A DNA stretch of 64,000 bases, from the NCBI GenBank assembly GCA_023460795.1, contig JAEWPC010000022.1, positions 32,447-96,446 of the forward strand, read 5' to 3'. Both the position numbers and the translations under genes were made by a program. This document shows, one piece after another, positions 32,071 through 39,590 of this stretch (positions are counted from its first letter, which is position 1; each line of letters opens with the position of its first letter). The notes below the pieces were generated by a model. It ran no database searches, was not told the DNA's origin, and worked only from the letters and a program-made list of their open reading frames with translations. The stretch is from Bacillota bacterium. Lineage in GTDB: Bacteria; Bacillota; Bacilli; Paenibacillales; Paenibacillaceae.

Positions 32071-32099
32071 ATTATAGCAAACATTTGTTCGTATGGAAA
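32071..32099 (-). promoter_or_regulatory. candidate promoter of the 76-residue gene
   Basis: On the minus strand, TTTCCA (32099-32094) and TATAAT (32076-32071) are 17 bp apart. The second LexA-like box fills most of the spacer. Confidence 0.5.
32078..32091. promoter_or_regulatory. LexA-like (SOS) box, distal, imperfect
   Basis: CAAACATTTGTTCG resembles the LexA consensus with a mismatch in the left GAAC arm. Its centre is 28 bp from the perfect box. It overlaps a possible plus-strand -35 (TTGTTC at 32085) for the ABC gene, whose -10 would be TGTAAT at 32107. Confidence 0.5.
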
Positions 32100-32155
32100 G
32101 CTTTTCTGTAATGCAATACACTAGATTTATATTGGACAGAAGGAGCAGGGCGTTC

Positions 32156-32884
32156 ATGATCGTAATTTCAGGCTTAACACGTAAAATTCCCGAGGGCAAA
32201 ACGATTCTCGATCAAGTCAGCGCGCGGTTGGAACCTGCTACTTTCATCGCCGTCGTAGGGGCGAGCGGCAGCGGCAAGTCGGCGCTGCTCAAAGCGCTCG
32301 CGCTGAGGGAGCATTGGACTTCCGGCGAATATAAAGTCGACGGCAAGGATTTGATGAAAGCGGGATGGCTCGCGCGGATGAAATTCCGCAGGAACGTCGC
32401 TTACATCGAGCAGAAGCCGCTATTGCTGGAGAATAAAAGCGCGCTCAAGAACGTTCTGATCGGCGTAGCCGGACAGACGCCGCTATGGCGCAGGTTAATC
32501 GGTTCCGTCAGAAGCGACGATTACATGGGCGGCATGGAAATGCTTGAATCGGTAGGACTGATCGAACTCGCGCAGCAGAAAGTGGACAAAATGAGCGGAG
32601 GAGAACGCCAGCGGATCGCGATCGCCAGATCGCTCGTCCATGGCGCGCAGCTGGTGTTAACCGACGAGCCGGTGTCCGGACTCGACCCGCACTCCTCGGA
32701 AGAGATGATGCGCACGCTCAAGAAGCTTTGCGCGGAGAAGGGAACGACGATCGTCGCCGCCCTGCATCGGCTCGAGCTGGCGGAGAAATTCGCGGACGAA
32801 ATCTGGGGCATGCAGGACGGGCGCATCGTGCTGCAGGTGAGGGGCAGAAGGCTGACGGCGGCGGAGAAGCTAAGAATTACATAA
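32156..32884 (+). CDS. orphan ABC ATP-binding protein, PhnC-like
   Basis: A 242-residue ABC ATPase with Walker A GASGSGKS at 35-42, signature MSGGERQR, Walker B LVLTDEPVSGLD and an H-loop in AALHRLE. The segment between Walker A and signature (NVLIG... PLWRRLIG) resembles PhnC, the ATPase of phosphonate/phosphate importers, but no permease or binding protein is nearby. ATG 32156 is preferred over 32093 because AAGGAG is 10 bp upstream. It is divergent from the 76-residue gene and shares its LexA-box region. Confidence 0.82.
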   Translation: MIVISGLTRKIPEGKTILDQVSARLEPATFIAVVGASGSGKSALLKALALREHWTSGEYKVDGKDLMKAGWLARMKFRRNVAYIEQKPLLLENKSALKNVLIGVAGQTPLWRRLIGSVRSDDYMGGMEMLESVGLIELAQQKVDKMSGGERQRIAIARSLVHGAQLVLTDEPVSGLDPHSSEEMMRTLKKLCAEKGTTIVAALHRLELAEKFADEIWGMQDGRIVLQVRGRRLTAAEKLRIT

Positions 32885-32908
32885 AGATCATGTAACGCGG
32901 GCATATCG

Positions 32909-32942
32909 CCTTGCAGCGCTTGATCGAAGCTCCGCTGCAAGG
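32909..32942. terminator. 10-bp perfect hairpin between convergent genes
   Basis: CCTTGCAGCG pairs with CGCTGCAAGG around a 14-base loop. There is no T-run on either side, so it may act as a mRNA 3'-end stabiliser or weak terminator. Confidence 0.45.
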
Positions 32943-32959
32943 TCGACATCGAGCATTTA

Positions 32960-33136
32960 TTATTCGTTCGCAGGGTTGGTTTCGAAGTTCATGTTGGTTT
33001 CGAAGTTCATGTTGGTTTCGATATTCACGTTGGTTTCGTTCGCAAGGTCGTGAAGAGAAGTTATTTTACCATGGATTTGGCTTTGCTGCTTGCGGCTTTT
33101 CCAGGCGCTTTCGCGGCGCCTCTTGGATCTGGTCAT
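32960..33136 (-). CDS. 58-residue protein with ETNMNF hexapeptide repeats
   Basis: The product starts with a very basic segment (MTRSKRRRESAWKSRKQQ) and ends in Asn-rich hexapeptide repeats, ETNVNI, ETNMNF, ETNMNF, then ETNPANE. The repeats come from a perfect-to-near 18-bp tandem repeat. AAAGGAG lies before ATG 33136. No membrane segment is seen. Such short basic, repeat-ended proteins occur among spore-coat components, but no sporulation promoter was recognised. The 18-bp frame-preserving repeats and ribosome site support coding. Confidence 0.55.
   Translation of the reverse strand: MTRSKRRRESAWKSRKQQSQIHGKITSLHDLANETNVNIETNMNFETNMNFETNPANE
32978..33031. repeat. three 18-bp tandem repeats inside the small gene
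   Basis: Units at 32978, 32996 and 33014 start GGTTTCGAAGTTCATGTT or close variants (the third has ATATTCACGTT); a partial fourth follows. The first two are identical. They encode the ETN(M/V)N(F/I) hexapeptides on the minus strand. Confidence 0.9.
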
Positions 33137-33229
33137 CGACTCGCTCCTTTCCTGCATGAGGATGGCGTTTCGTCCTTATCGTGGCGTTAGCGAGCCGGAG
33201 TTATACGTCGAACAGAGGAGGCAGAAGCG

Positions 33230-33502
33230 ATGTCAATCGTATATCGAACGGCCCGATTAGACGATTTCGAATCCGTATTCGAGCTGCTTCAACAATTGTG
33301 GCCAGCTCTTCAGCTAAATGAAGAGCAGACGAATAGCGTGTTCAAGCGTTGTCTTGAGTCCGATAACGACTGTCTACTGTGCGCGGAGCAAGAAGGCAAA
33401 GTCGTCGGTTTCGGCGGCATGGTGATCAAAAACAGCTTCTGGCAGCAATCGTTCGTCGGGTTCAACAAGCGAGCGTTTCTATTTTCAAAGGAGATCGTAT
33501 GA
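33230..33502 (+). pseudogene. N-terminal fragment of a GNAT acetyltransferase
   Basis: A 90-residue frame with the first half of a GNAT domain: helices TARLDDFESVFELLQQLWP and strands CLLCAEQEGKVVGFGGMVI. It then ends within a few residues (NKRAFLFSKEIV) and lacks the whole acetyl-CoA-binding half with its R/Q-x-x-G-x-G loop. The stop overlaps the ATG of the MOSC gene (ATGA). It is probably a deletion remnant, with residual translation coupled to the MOSC gene. The ribosome site GGAGGCAGAAG before ATG 33230 is intact. Confidence 0.7.
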
Positions 33503-34173
33503 TCGAAACCATAATAAAGCCGACGGAATATCCCGTCCTTTCCATTAATGTCGGAGTCGCGCAACGCGCGGAATATAAAGGGAAAGAGCAGCGATCCGGC
33601 ATCTTCAAGACGGCTATCGACGGACCGGTTCGGTTAGGGAAGCTTGGCCTGAACGGCGACGAGCAAGCCGATCTCGTCTTGCACGGCGGTCCGGACAAGG
33701 CGATCTGCGTATATTTGCACAACCATTATCCGCATTGGGAGCAGGTGCTCGAGCGTTCGCTTCCTTACGGATCGTTCGGAGAAAATTTCACCGTGGCGGA
33801 CTTAATGGAAGACGAGGTTTGCATCGGAGATACTTTCGCTATCGGCAGCGCCGTCGTACAAGTCAGCCAGCCAAGGCAGCCTTGCTGGAAGCTTGCCATG
33901 AGATGGGGGCTCGACGTTTTGCCGGTGCTCGTTGCCGAGAGCGGGGCGACCGGGTTCTACTTCCGCACCGTGGCGGAAGGGGAGGTACGCACCGGCGATA
34001 CGCTGCGTCTCATCGAAAGACATCCGACGCGGTTTACGGTAGCTGAAGCGAACCGGATCATGCATCGCGACAAACAAGATGCGGAAGGCATTCGATCGCT
34101 GCTGGCGATAGACGCGCTATCCGAAAGCTGGGTCAAACAGTTAACCGCGAGATTGGAGAAGCTCAAAGGATAA
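33499..34173 (+). CDS. MOSC-domain protein (YiiM-like)
   Basis: A 224-residue protein of the MOSC (molybdenum cofactor sulfurase C-terminal) family. The pattern DLVLHGGPDKAICVYLHNHYPHWE is typical of YiiM, with the conserved cysteine in QPRQPCWKL as possible cofactor ligand. E. coli YiiM protects against N-hydroxylated purine analogues. The start at 33499 has AAAGGAG 6 bp upstream. It overlaps the truncated GNAT frame by 4 bp. Confidence 0.88.
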   Translation: MIETIIKPTEYPVLSINVGVAQRAEYKGKEQRSGIFKTAIDGPVRLGKLGLNGDEQADLVLHGGPDKAICVYLHNHYPHWEQVLERSLPYGSFGENFTVADLMEDEVCIGDTFAIGSAVVQVSQPRQPCWKLAMRWGLDVLPVLVAESGATGFYFRTVAEGEVRTGDTLRLIERHPTRFTVAEANRIMHRDKQDAEGIRSLLAIDALSESWVKQLTARLEKLKG

Positions 34174-34176
34174 TCG

Positions 34177-34225
34177 AAAGGACCTTCAAGCAGGTCGGCT
34201 GAGCCGATCGCTTGAAGGTCCTTTT
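34177..34225. terminator. bidirectional terminator between MOSC and RND genes
   Basis: AAAGGACCTTCAAGC pairs with GCTTGAAGGTCCTTT. A/T runs on both sides serve the convergent genes. Confidence 0.92.
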
Positions 34226-34235
34226 GTCGTATCGC

Positions 34236-37200
34236 CTATTCCGCTAACGCGGCAGCCGCTTCGGACTTTGCCTTGGCGGATCCGGATTTCGAAAGGCGAT
34301 GTTTGCGGTGCGTGAAGCTGAACAGCACAGGAACGATAATGAGCGTGAGCAGCGTCGACGTCGACAATCCGCCGATCACGACGACGGCGAGCGCCCGGGA
34401 CACGAGGCCGACTTCGGAAGACAACGCGAGCGGGAACAGCGCGCCGATCGTCGCGATCGCGGTCATCAGAATCGGACGGATGCGGGTCGCGCCGGCTTCG
34501 AGCAGCGCGGCATCGCGGTCCATTCCTTGCTTCAAGTTGCCGTGCACGCGTTCGAGCAACACGATCGCGTTCGTGACGACGATGCCGTTCAGCATGAGTA
34601 GGCCGATCATGGCCGGCATGCCGACGGGTTCTCCGACGATCCAGAGTCCGGTAAGCGCTCCGATCAACGAGAACGGAATCGAGAACAGGATGACGAACGG
34701 CGTCAGCCACTCACCGAACGACAGCAGCATGACCAAGTAGACGAGGAAAATGCTGATACCCAGGGCAAGCCCCATATGGATGAACCCGTCGTTCATTTCC
34801 TTGGATGCGCCAAGCGATTCCCATGTGACGCCCGCCGGAAGCTTCAGCGCGTTCAGTCTGCTTTCGACGGTCGCGATGACGCCTCCGGTATTCGAATCGG
34901 TGAACGTACCGTTAATTTGCAAATATTCTTTTTGGTTCAATCGCATGATCGAGGAAGGGTTCAGCTTACGTTCCCAGCTTCCGACGTCACCGAGCCGAAC
35001 CGGCTGCCCCGCGAGGTTCGCAACTTGAATATCGTTGAGGGATTCGATTGGAGCAGGCTGGGCGAGCGGCACGCCGGACCGCAGGATCAGGTCGGTGCTG
35101 CGGCTGTCCAGCAAGGCAGTGACGAGCGTCTCGCCGTCGATCGCGCGGTTCATCGCCCGGGCAACCATCGCGTTGTTCAAGCCTGCATCAGCGAGCTTGC
35201 GGTCGTCGGCGACGAACTGTACCTCGGGCTTCTCGCTCGTGCCGGTATGGTGGATGTCTTCCAGTCCTTTGACGTCTTGGATCGCCTCGACCATCATCTG
35301 CGCGCCTTGGCGAATGGATTCGCTGTCCGGACCGTTGACGGTAATCATCAGTTCATTGCTGCCGATGCCTTGTTGTCCGGTGAGCGTAATCGTCTTCGCT
35401 CCTTGGATGAGCTTGAGCTCGTCGCGGAGCGTTCTTTCGAACGCTTCCGTATCGCCGGCGCCCTTGTCAAGTTCGAAGCTAAGGTCGGCTTTCTGGCTCC
35501 GTGATTCTGTTGCCAGGTCGTGAATGGGATGCTGATTAATCCGCTGCTCGATATCCGCTACGACTTTGTTCGTCGCCGGCAGGTTGGCACCTTCCTCCAT
35601 CGTGACTTCGATCGCGAAGTCGCGGGTAGGCTCCGCCGGGAGGAAGTTAAAGCCGAGCTGCCCGGTAACGAGAATCGCCATGCTGCCGATGAGCAGAAGG
35701 CAGGCCAGCAACAACGTGAGCAGACGGTGCGTCAACGACCAGCCTAACATGCGGCGATAGGTGCGTTGAAGCGCGTTCTCTTGCTGTTCCTTATGCTTCA
35801 CTTTCAATAAGCTAAGCTTCGACAGCAGAGGGACGATCGTAATCGCTACGAGGAGGGAGAAAAGCAGAGAGACGACGATCGTCCAAGCGAGCGGCCGGAA
35901 GAACGCGCCTACGATGCCCGGTACGAATGCCATCGGCAGGAATACCGCTACCGTCGTCAGAGTGGAGGACGTAATCGCCCGCGACACTTCATTCGTCGCA
36001 TCTTCGACGAGCTGATCGTCGCGCTGCGTCGTCTTGCGGACGCGCCGGAAAATATTCTCGATGACGACGATCGAATCGTCTACGACGCGACCGATCGCGA
36101 CGGCGATGCCGGCAAGCGTCATGATGTTAAGCGAGTAATCGAGCTGCTTGAGCACCAGCATGGAAGCGATCATCGAAAGCGGAATCGAGATGACCGCGAT
36201 CAGCGTGGATCTGAAGTTACGCAGGAACAACAGCGTGACGAGCATGGCCATGCAAGCGCCAAGCAGCACCTCGCGAAGCATGGAATCGACGGATTGCTCG
36301 ATTTCCTCGGTGCGATCGGTCGTTATTTTCTTGCTAACGCCTGAAGGCAGGGTGAGCTCGTTCTCGGCATCGATTAAGTCGTCTATGAGCTTTACGCTGT
36401 CGTAGCCTCCTTGGCCGACGATCGAGATGAACACGGCAGACTGCCCGTTCATGCGGACTTGTTCGTCTTCGTCGTGTCGATAGGCGACGTCGGCAACGGC
36501 AGACAACGGAATGCCGCCTTGCGCGGTCGGAATGAGCAGCGACTCGAGCTGGGCAAGCGAATCGATCGTGCCGCCGACGCGGATGGGCAAACGCTCCCGA
36601 TCGGTATCCCAGTTGCCGATCGGAACGGACAGCTGGGCGGACGTTACGGCTAGCTTCACTTGATCCGCGTCGAGCCCATGCCGGAGCAAGTCAGCGTCGC
36701 GAAGCGATATCAGCGCGGTATCGTCGATGACGCCGCTCGTATCGATACGGTCGATGCCGTCAACGCTCCGGTAAGCGGGCAGCAGCTGATCCTTGACGAA
36801 CGATTGAACCGCGGATGGATCGCTTCCCCAGATGCCGACGGCGTATACGTCGCCGTCCAGCCGGTCTTTGTAATAGTTGATTACTTTGGCGGATGCGGGC
36901 AGGTTTACTTTGCCGACGGCGGAGCGGGCGATAACCTCCGCTTCGTCCATCTCCATGCCCATCTCGAAATTCATCGTCGCCACGAAATAGTTGGTGCCGG
37001 CGGTTACGTACAAGTTCTCCAGCCGGTCGAGGCGGTTCAGTTCGGCTTCGAGGTCTTTGCCGAAAGTATCCATGACTTGCGTAGGCGATGCGCCGGGAAA
37101 CGCGATTTCCACGGTTAAATACGGGATGTCGACCGCAGGGTATTTTTCCTTCTTCATGGTGCTCATGGCATATAACCCGCTGCCGATCAATATCGCTACG

Positions 37201-37253
37201 ATCAGTAGCAGGGCAATGCCATTATTCATGCTGAAACGAACCCAAGATTTCAT
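34236..37253 (-). CDS. RND-family efflux transporter permease (SwrC/AcrB-like)
   Basis: A 1005-residue proton-driven exporter with about 12 membrane helices: one at the N-terminus (GIALLLIVAILIGSGLYAM), then groups near 325-520 and 830-990, separated by two large extracytoplasmic loops. The TM4 motif GIAVAIGRVVDDSIVVIENI contains the paired aspartates of the proton relay. It resembles SwrC of Bacillus. No adaptor protein gene is adjacent; the only adaptor in the window (57231) belongs to a MacB-type system. AAGGAG lies before the ATG. Confidence 0.95.
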   Translation of the reverse strand: MKSWVRFSMNNGIALLLIVAILIGSGLYAMSTMKKEKYPAVDIPYLTVEIAFPGASPTQVMDTFGKDLEAELNRLDRLENLYVTAGTNYFVATMNFEMGMEMDEAEVIARSAVGKVNLPASAKVINYYKDRLDGDVYAVGIWGSDPSAVQSFVKDQLLPAYRSVDGIDRIDTSGVIDDTALISLRDADLLRHGLDADQVKLAVTSAQLSVPIGNWDTDRERLPIRVGGTIDSLAQLESLLIPTAQGGIPLSAVADVAYRHDEDEQVRMNGQSAVFISIVGQGGYDSVKLIDDLIDAENELTLPSGVSKKITTDRTEEIEQSVDSMLREVLLGACMAMLVTLLFLRNFRSTLIAVISIPLSMIASMLVLKQLDYSLNIMTLAGIAVAIGRVVDDSIVVIENIFRRVRKTTQRDDQLVEDATNEVSRAITSSTLTTVAVFLPMAFVPGIVGAFFRPLAWTIVVSLLFSLLVAITIVPLLSKLSLLKVKHKEQQENALQRTYRRMLGWSLTHRLLTLLLACLLLIGSMAILVTGQLGFNFLPAEPTRDFAIEVTMEEGANLPATNKVVADIEQRINQHPIHDLATESRSQKADLSFELDKGAGDTEAFERTLRDELKLIQGAKTITLTGQQGIGSNELMITVNGPDSESIRQGAQMMVEAIQDVKGLEDIHHTGTSEKPEVQFVADDRKLADAGLNNAMVARAMNRAIDGETLVTALLDSRSTDLILRSGVPLAQPAPIESLNDIQVANLAGQPVRLGDVGSWERKLNPSSIMRLNQKEYLQINGTFTDSNTGGVIATVESRLNALKLPAGVTWESLGASKEMNDGFIHMGLALGISIFLVYLVMLLSFGEWLTPFVILFSIPFSLIGALTGLWIVGEPVGMPAMIGLLMLNGIVVTNAIVLLERVHGNLKQGMDRDAALLEAGATRIRPILMTAIATIGALFPLALSSEVGLVSRALAVVVIGGLSTSTLLTLIIVPVLFSFTHRKHRLSKSGSAKAKSEAAAALAE

Positions 37254-37439
37254 CTTCTATATGCTCCTTCTATCTGACTCTGTTGTCTATTATATATAGA
37301 TTGGGAAGTTAAGGGATAGCGCTCCGCGGCAGAACTAGCCTTAAGTTTAGGTAAAATCGAAGGGCGAATGGTTCGAGGCGACGGTGTCGGCAAAGCCGGC
37401 GTCTTTCCGTCATATAGTGAAGGAAGGAGGCGAGCGTCG

Positions 37440-38357
37440 ATGAATACGGCAACCCAATTGGGCTACGGAAGCCACGAACGTCTGTTGATCGTAAACGCGG
37501 ACGACTTCGGTCTGTGCAGAAGCACGAACGACGGCGTATTACTCTTATTAGAGGAAAATGCGATCAGCTCGACGACGATCATGATGACGTGCCCTTGGTC
37601 CGAGGACGCGGCGGCTTCTTTCAAGGAACGGACGCCCGCTGCGGATATCGGGGTACATTGGACGCTGACGAGCGAGTGGAACGGCTATCGTTGGGGAGCG
37701 CTATGCCGTACGCAGCCGACCAACACGCTATCGGGCAGGAACGGCTGGTTTCCGGCAACGGTCGCGGAGTTCGAGAAAGCCGCCGCCCCCGAGCAGGTGC
37801 GGGCGGAGCTCATCGCGCAGACGGAGGCCGCGTTGGCGGCGGGCCTTCCGATTACCCATGCGGATAACCATATGGGCAGCTTATATGGTTTTCATACGGG
37901 GCAAGACCTGCTGCCCGTCGTGTTCGATGTTTGCGCGATGTACGGACTGCCATTTCGTCTGCCGCGTCAATTGCAGCCAATAGGAGGAAGGAAGATTCCG
38001 AAGGAGCTGGAGCGCCGAGCGAAACAACGCGTGAGACAGGCCGAGGATAACGGCATCGTGCTTCCGGATTATCTCACCGGACTCGAGTTCCATCTAAGTT
38101 CCGGAGAAACGTACGATACGATGAAGGCGACCGGCATCGAGATGCTTCGCGGGCTGCAGCCCGGCGTCACGGAATGGATCAGCCATCCGTCACTCGCGAC
38201 GGAGGAGCTTCGTTCCTTCCACGGCGTACCGGACAAACGGGGAATGGAGTTTGCGTTCTGGCGCGATCCGGACGTGCGCGCCGTCCTCGACGAGGAGAAG
38301 ATCAAGCTCATCGGCTGGAACGAGCTGAAACGCTTGCAATCTAGCTTGTCATTTTAA
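37440..38357 (+). CDS. ChbG/HpnK-type carbohydrate deacetylase (YdjC family)
   Basis: A 305-residue metal-dependent deacetylase. The N-terminal metal motif is NADDFGL (D21-D22), and THADNHMG near 138-145 supplies histidines; IGVHWTLTSEW gives another. The family removes acetyl groups from chito-oligosaccharides or related sugars. It starts at ATG 37440 with AGGAAGGAGG 9 bp upstream; the longer frame from 37368 has no ribosome site. It is divergent from the RND pump gene. Confidence 0.88.
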   Translation: MNTATQLGYGSHERLLIVNADDFGLCRSTNDGVLLLLEENAISSTTIMMTCPWSEDAAASFKERTPAADIGVHWTLTSEWNGYRWGALCRTQPTNTLSGRNGWFPATVAEFEKAAAPEQVRAELIAQTEAALAAGLPITHADNHMGSLYGFHTGQDLLPVVFDVCAMYGLPFRLPRQLQPIGGRKIPKELERRAKQRVRQAEDNGIVLPDYLTGLEFHLSSGETYDTMKATGIEMLRGLQPGVTEWISHPSLATEELRSFHGVPDKRGMEFAFWRDPDVRAVLDEEKIKLIGWNELKRLQSSLSF

Positions 38358-38403
38358 GTTGCAATAGGAGATAAGAGCCCGATTTTGGTCAGAGAGGCAG
38401 GAA

Positions 38404-38433
38404 TTGCACAAATTATCGAGAATATATTAATAT
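38404..38433 (+). promoter_or_regulatory. candidate promoter of the 2-oxoacid oxidoreductase operon
   Basis: TTGCAC (38404-38409) and TAATAT (38428-38433) are 18 bp apart in an AT-rich stretch. ATTGCA (38403-38408) and TGCAAT (38435-38440) form an inverted repeat framing the promoter, which may be an operator. Confidence 0.4.
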
Positions 38434-38499
38434 TTGCAATCTACGAAATAATCTGACTCTTTATGTGCCACTACACGCGAAAGGGGATTTCAATGCGCC

Positions 38500-39504
38500 A
38501 TGATCATGCTGCCGAAGGTAAATGAGCTTGGGTTTTTCGAAATTCGTCTGGAATCAATAGGTGGGCTGGGAGCAAACTTGGCCGGCAAGATGCTGGCCGA
38601 GGCAGGCGTTATGGGCGTAGGACTGAACGGTGTCAGCTTCAGCTCCTACGGCTCGGAGAAGAAAGGCTCGGCTGTTAAGGCGCACATCCGGTTCTGCGAC
38701 ACGAACGCGCAAATCCGCGATACATCGCCGGTCGAGAGACCGCACGTCATCGGAATTTTCCACGAGAACCTGTCGAAAACGATCAACGTCATCTCCGGTA
38801 TGTACGAGGACACGATCGTGCTGGTCAACTCGAAGAAATCGCCGGAGCAGCTCAAGGAGCAGCTCAAGCTGAAGGCGGGAATCATCGCCGTCGTCGATGC
38901 GACCGGTATCGCAATGGATGAGAACAACCGCGTCAACATGGCGATGCTAGGCGGATTATTCCGCTTATGCGACTTCCTGGACGCCGAATTCATGAAAGGC
39001 GTCGTCCGCAAATCGCTAGAGAAGAAGTATCCTGGGGCGGTGCAGCCTGCCTTGAATACGTTCCAGCGCGGTTATGACGAAGTGAAGTTCCAGACGTTCG
39101 CATTGCACGATGGGGATGCGATGCCTAGCTTTGTCCGGATGGATACGCCGGTGCTCGGTTACGAGACGCAGCCGATCGGCGGCATGATTACGAATCCGGG
39201 CAACAGCATCTTGAAGGATCTCAGCATCTCGCGCGCGGGCATGATGCCTCACTTCGCGGATGACAAATGCATTCATTGCGCCGCTTGCGACAACGTTTGC
39301 CCGGATTTCTGCTTCGTATGGGAGGAACTGCCCGACAAGAAGGGCAGACCGCAGATGTTCTTGCAAGGAATCGATTATCAATACTGTAAAGGCTGCTTGA
39401 AGTGCGTACAAGCGTGCCCGACCGAGGCCTTGTCCAGCGAACGGGAAGCGGAAGGCTACGCCGACGAGCATCGTGTTCCGCACCGGTTCCAATTGGCTCA
39501 ATAA
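38500..39504 (+). CDS. 2-oxoacid:ferredoxin oxidoreductase, gamma subunit fused to ferredoxin
   Basis: A 334-residue protein. Residues 1-215 are the gamma domain (IRLESIGGLGANLAGKMLAEA). The C-terminus holds two 4Fe-4S sites, CIHCAACDNVCP near 257-268 and CKGCLKCVQACP near 296-307, as in a delta (ferredoxin) subunit. It moves electrons from the TPP subunit encoded next. ATG 38500 or 38506 can start it. The best ribosome site (AAGGGG) is better spaced for an out-of-frame ATG at 38493 that opens a 10-codon frame overlapping this start. Confidence 0.88.
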   Translation: MIMLPKVNELGFFEIRLESIGGLGANLAGKMLAEAGVMGVGLNGVSFSSYGSEKKGSAVKAHIRFCDTNAQIRDTSPVERPHVIGIFHENLSKTINVISGMYEDTIVLVNSKKSPEQLKEQLKLKAGIIAVVDATGIAMDENNRVNMAMLGGLFRLCDFLDAEFMKGVVRKSLEKKYPGAVQPALNTFQRGYDEVKFQTFALHDGDAMPSFVRMDTPVLGYETQPIGGMITNPGNSILKDLSISRAGMMPHFADDKCIHCAACDNVCPDFCFVWEELPDKKGRPQMFLQGIDYQYCKGCLKCVQACPTEALSSEREAEGYADEHRVPHRFQLAQ

Positions 39505-39590
39505 TGCCTGCGTCAGATCGATAGTTCGATAGAAAGAGCAAAGATGCATTCCGATACTACGAGAAGAACGATAGGAAGGTGGAGTCTGCA

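Noticed and set aside
32911..33159. 82-residue plus-strand frame with WFRSSC repeats
   Set aside because: It is the other strand of the 18-bp repeats; the minus-strand frame has the better ribosome site and composition.
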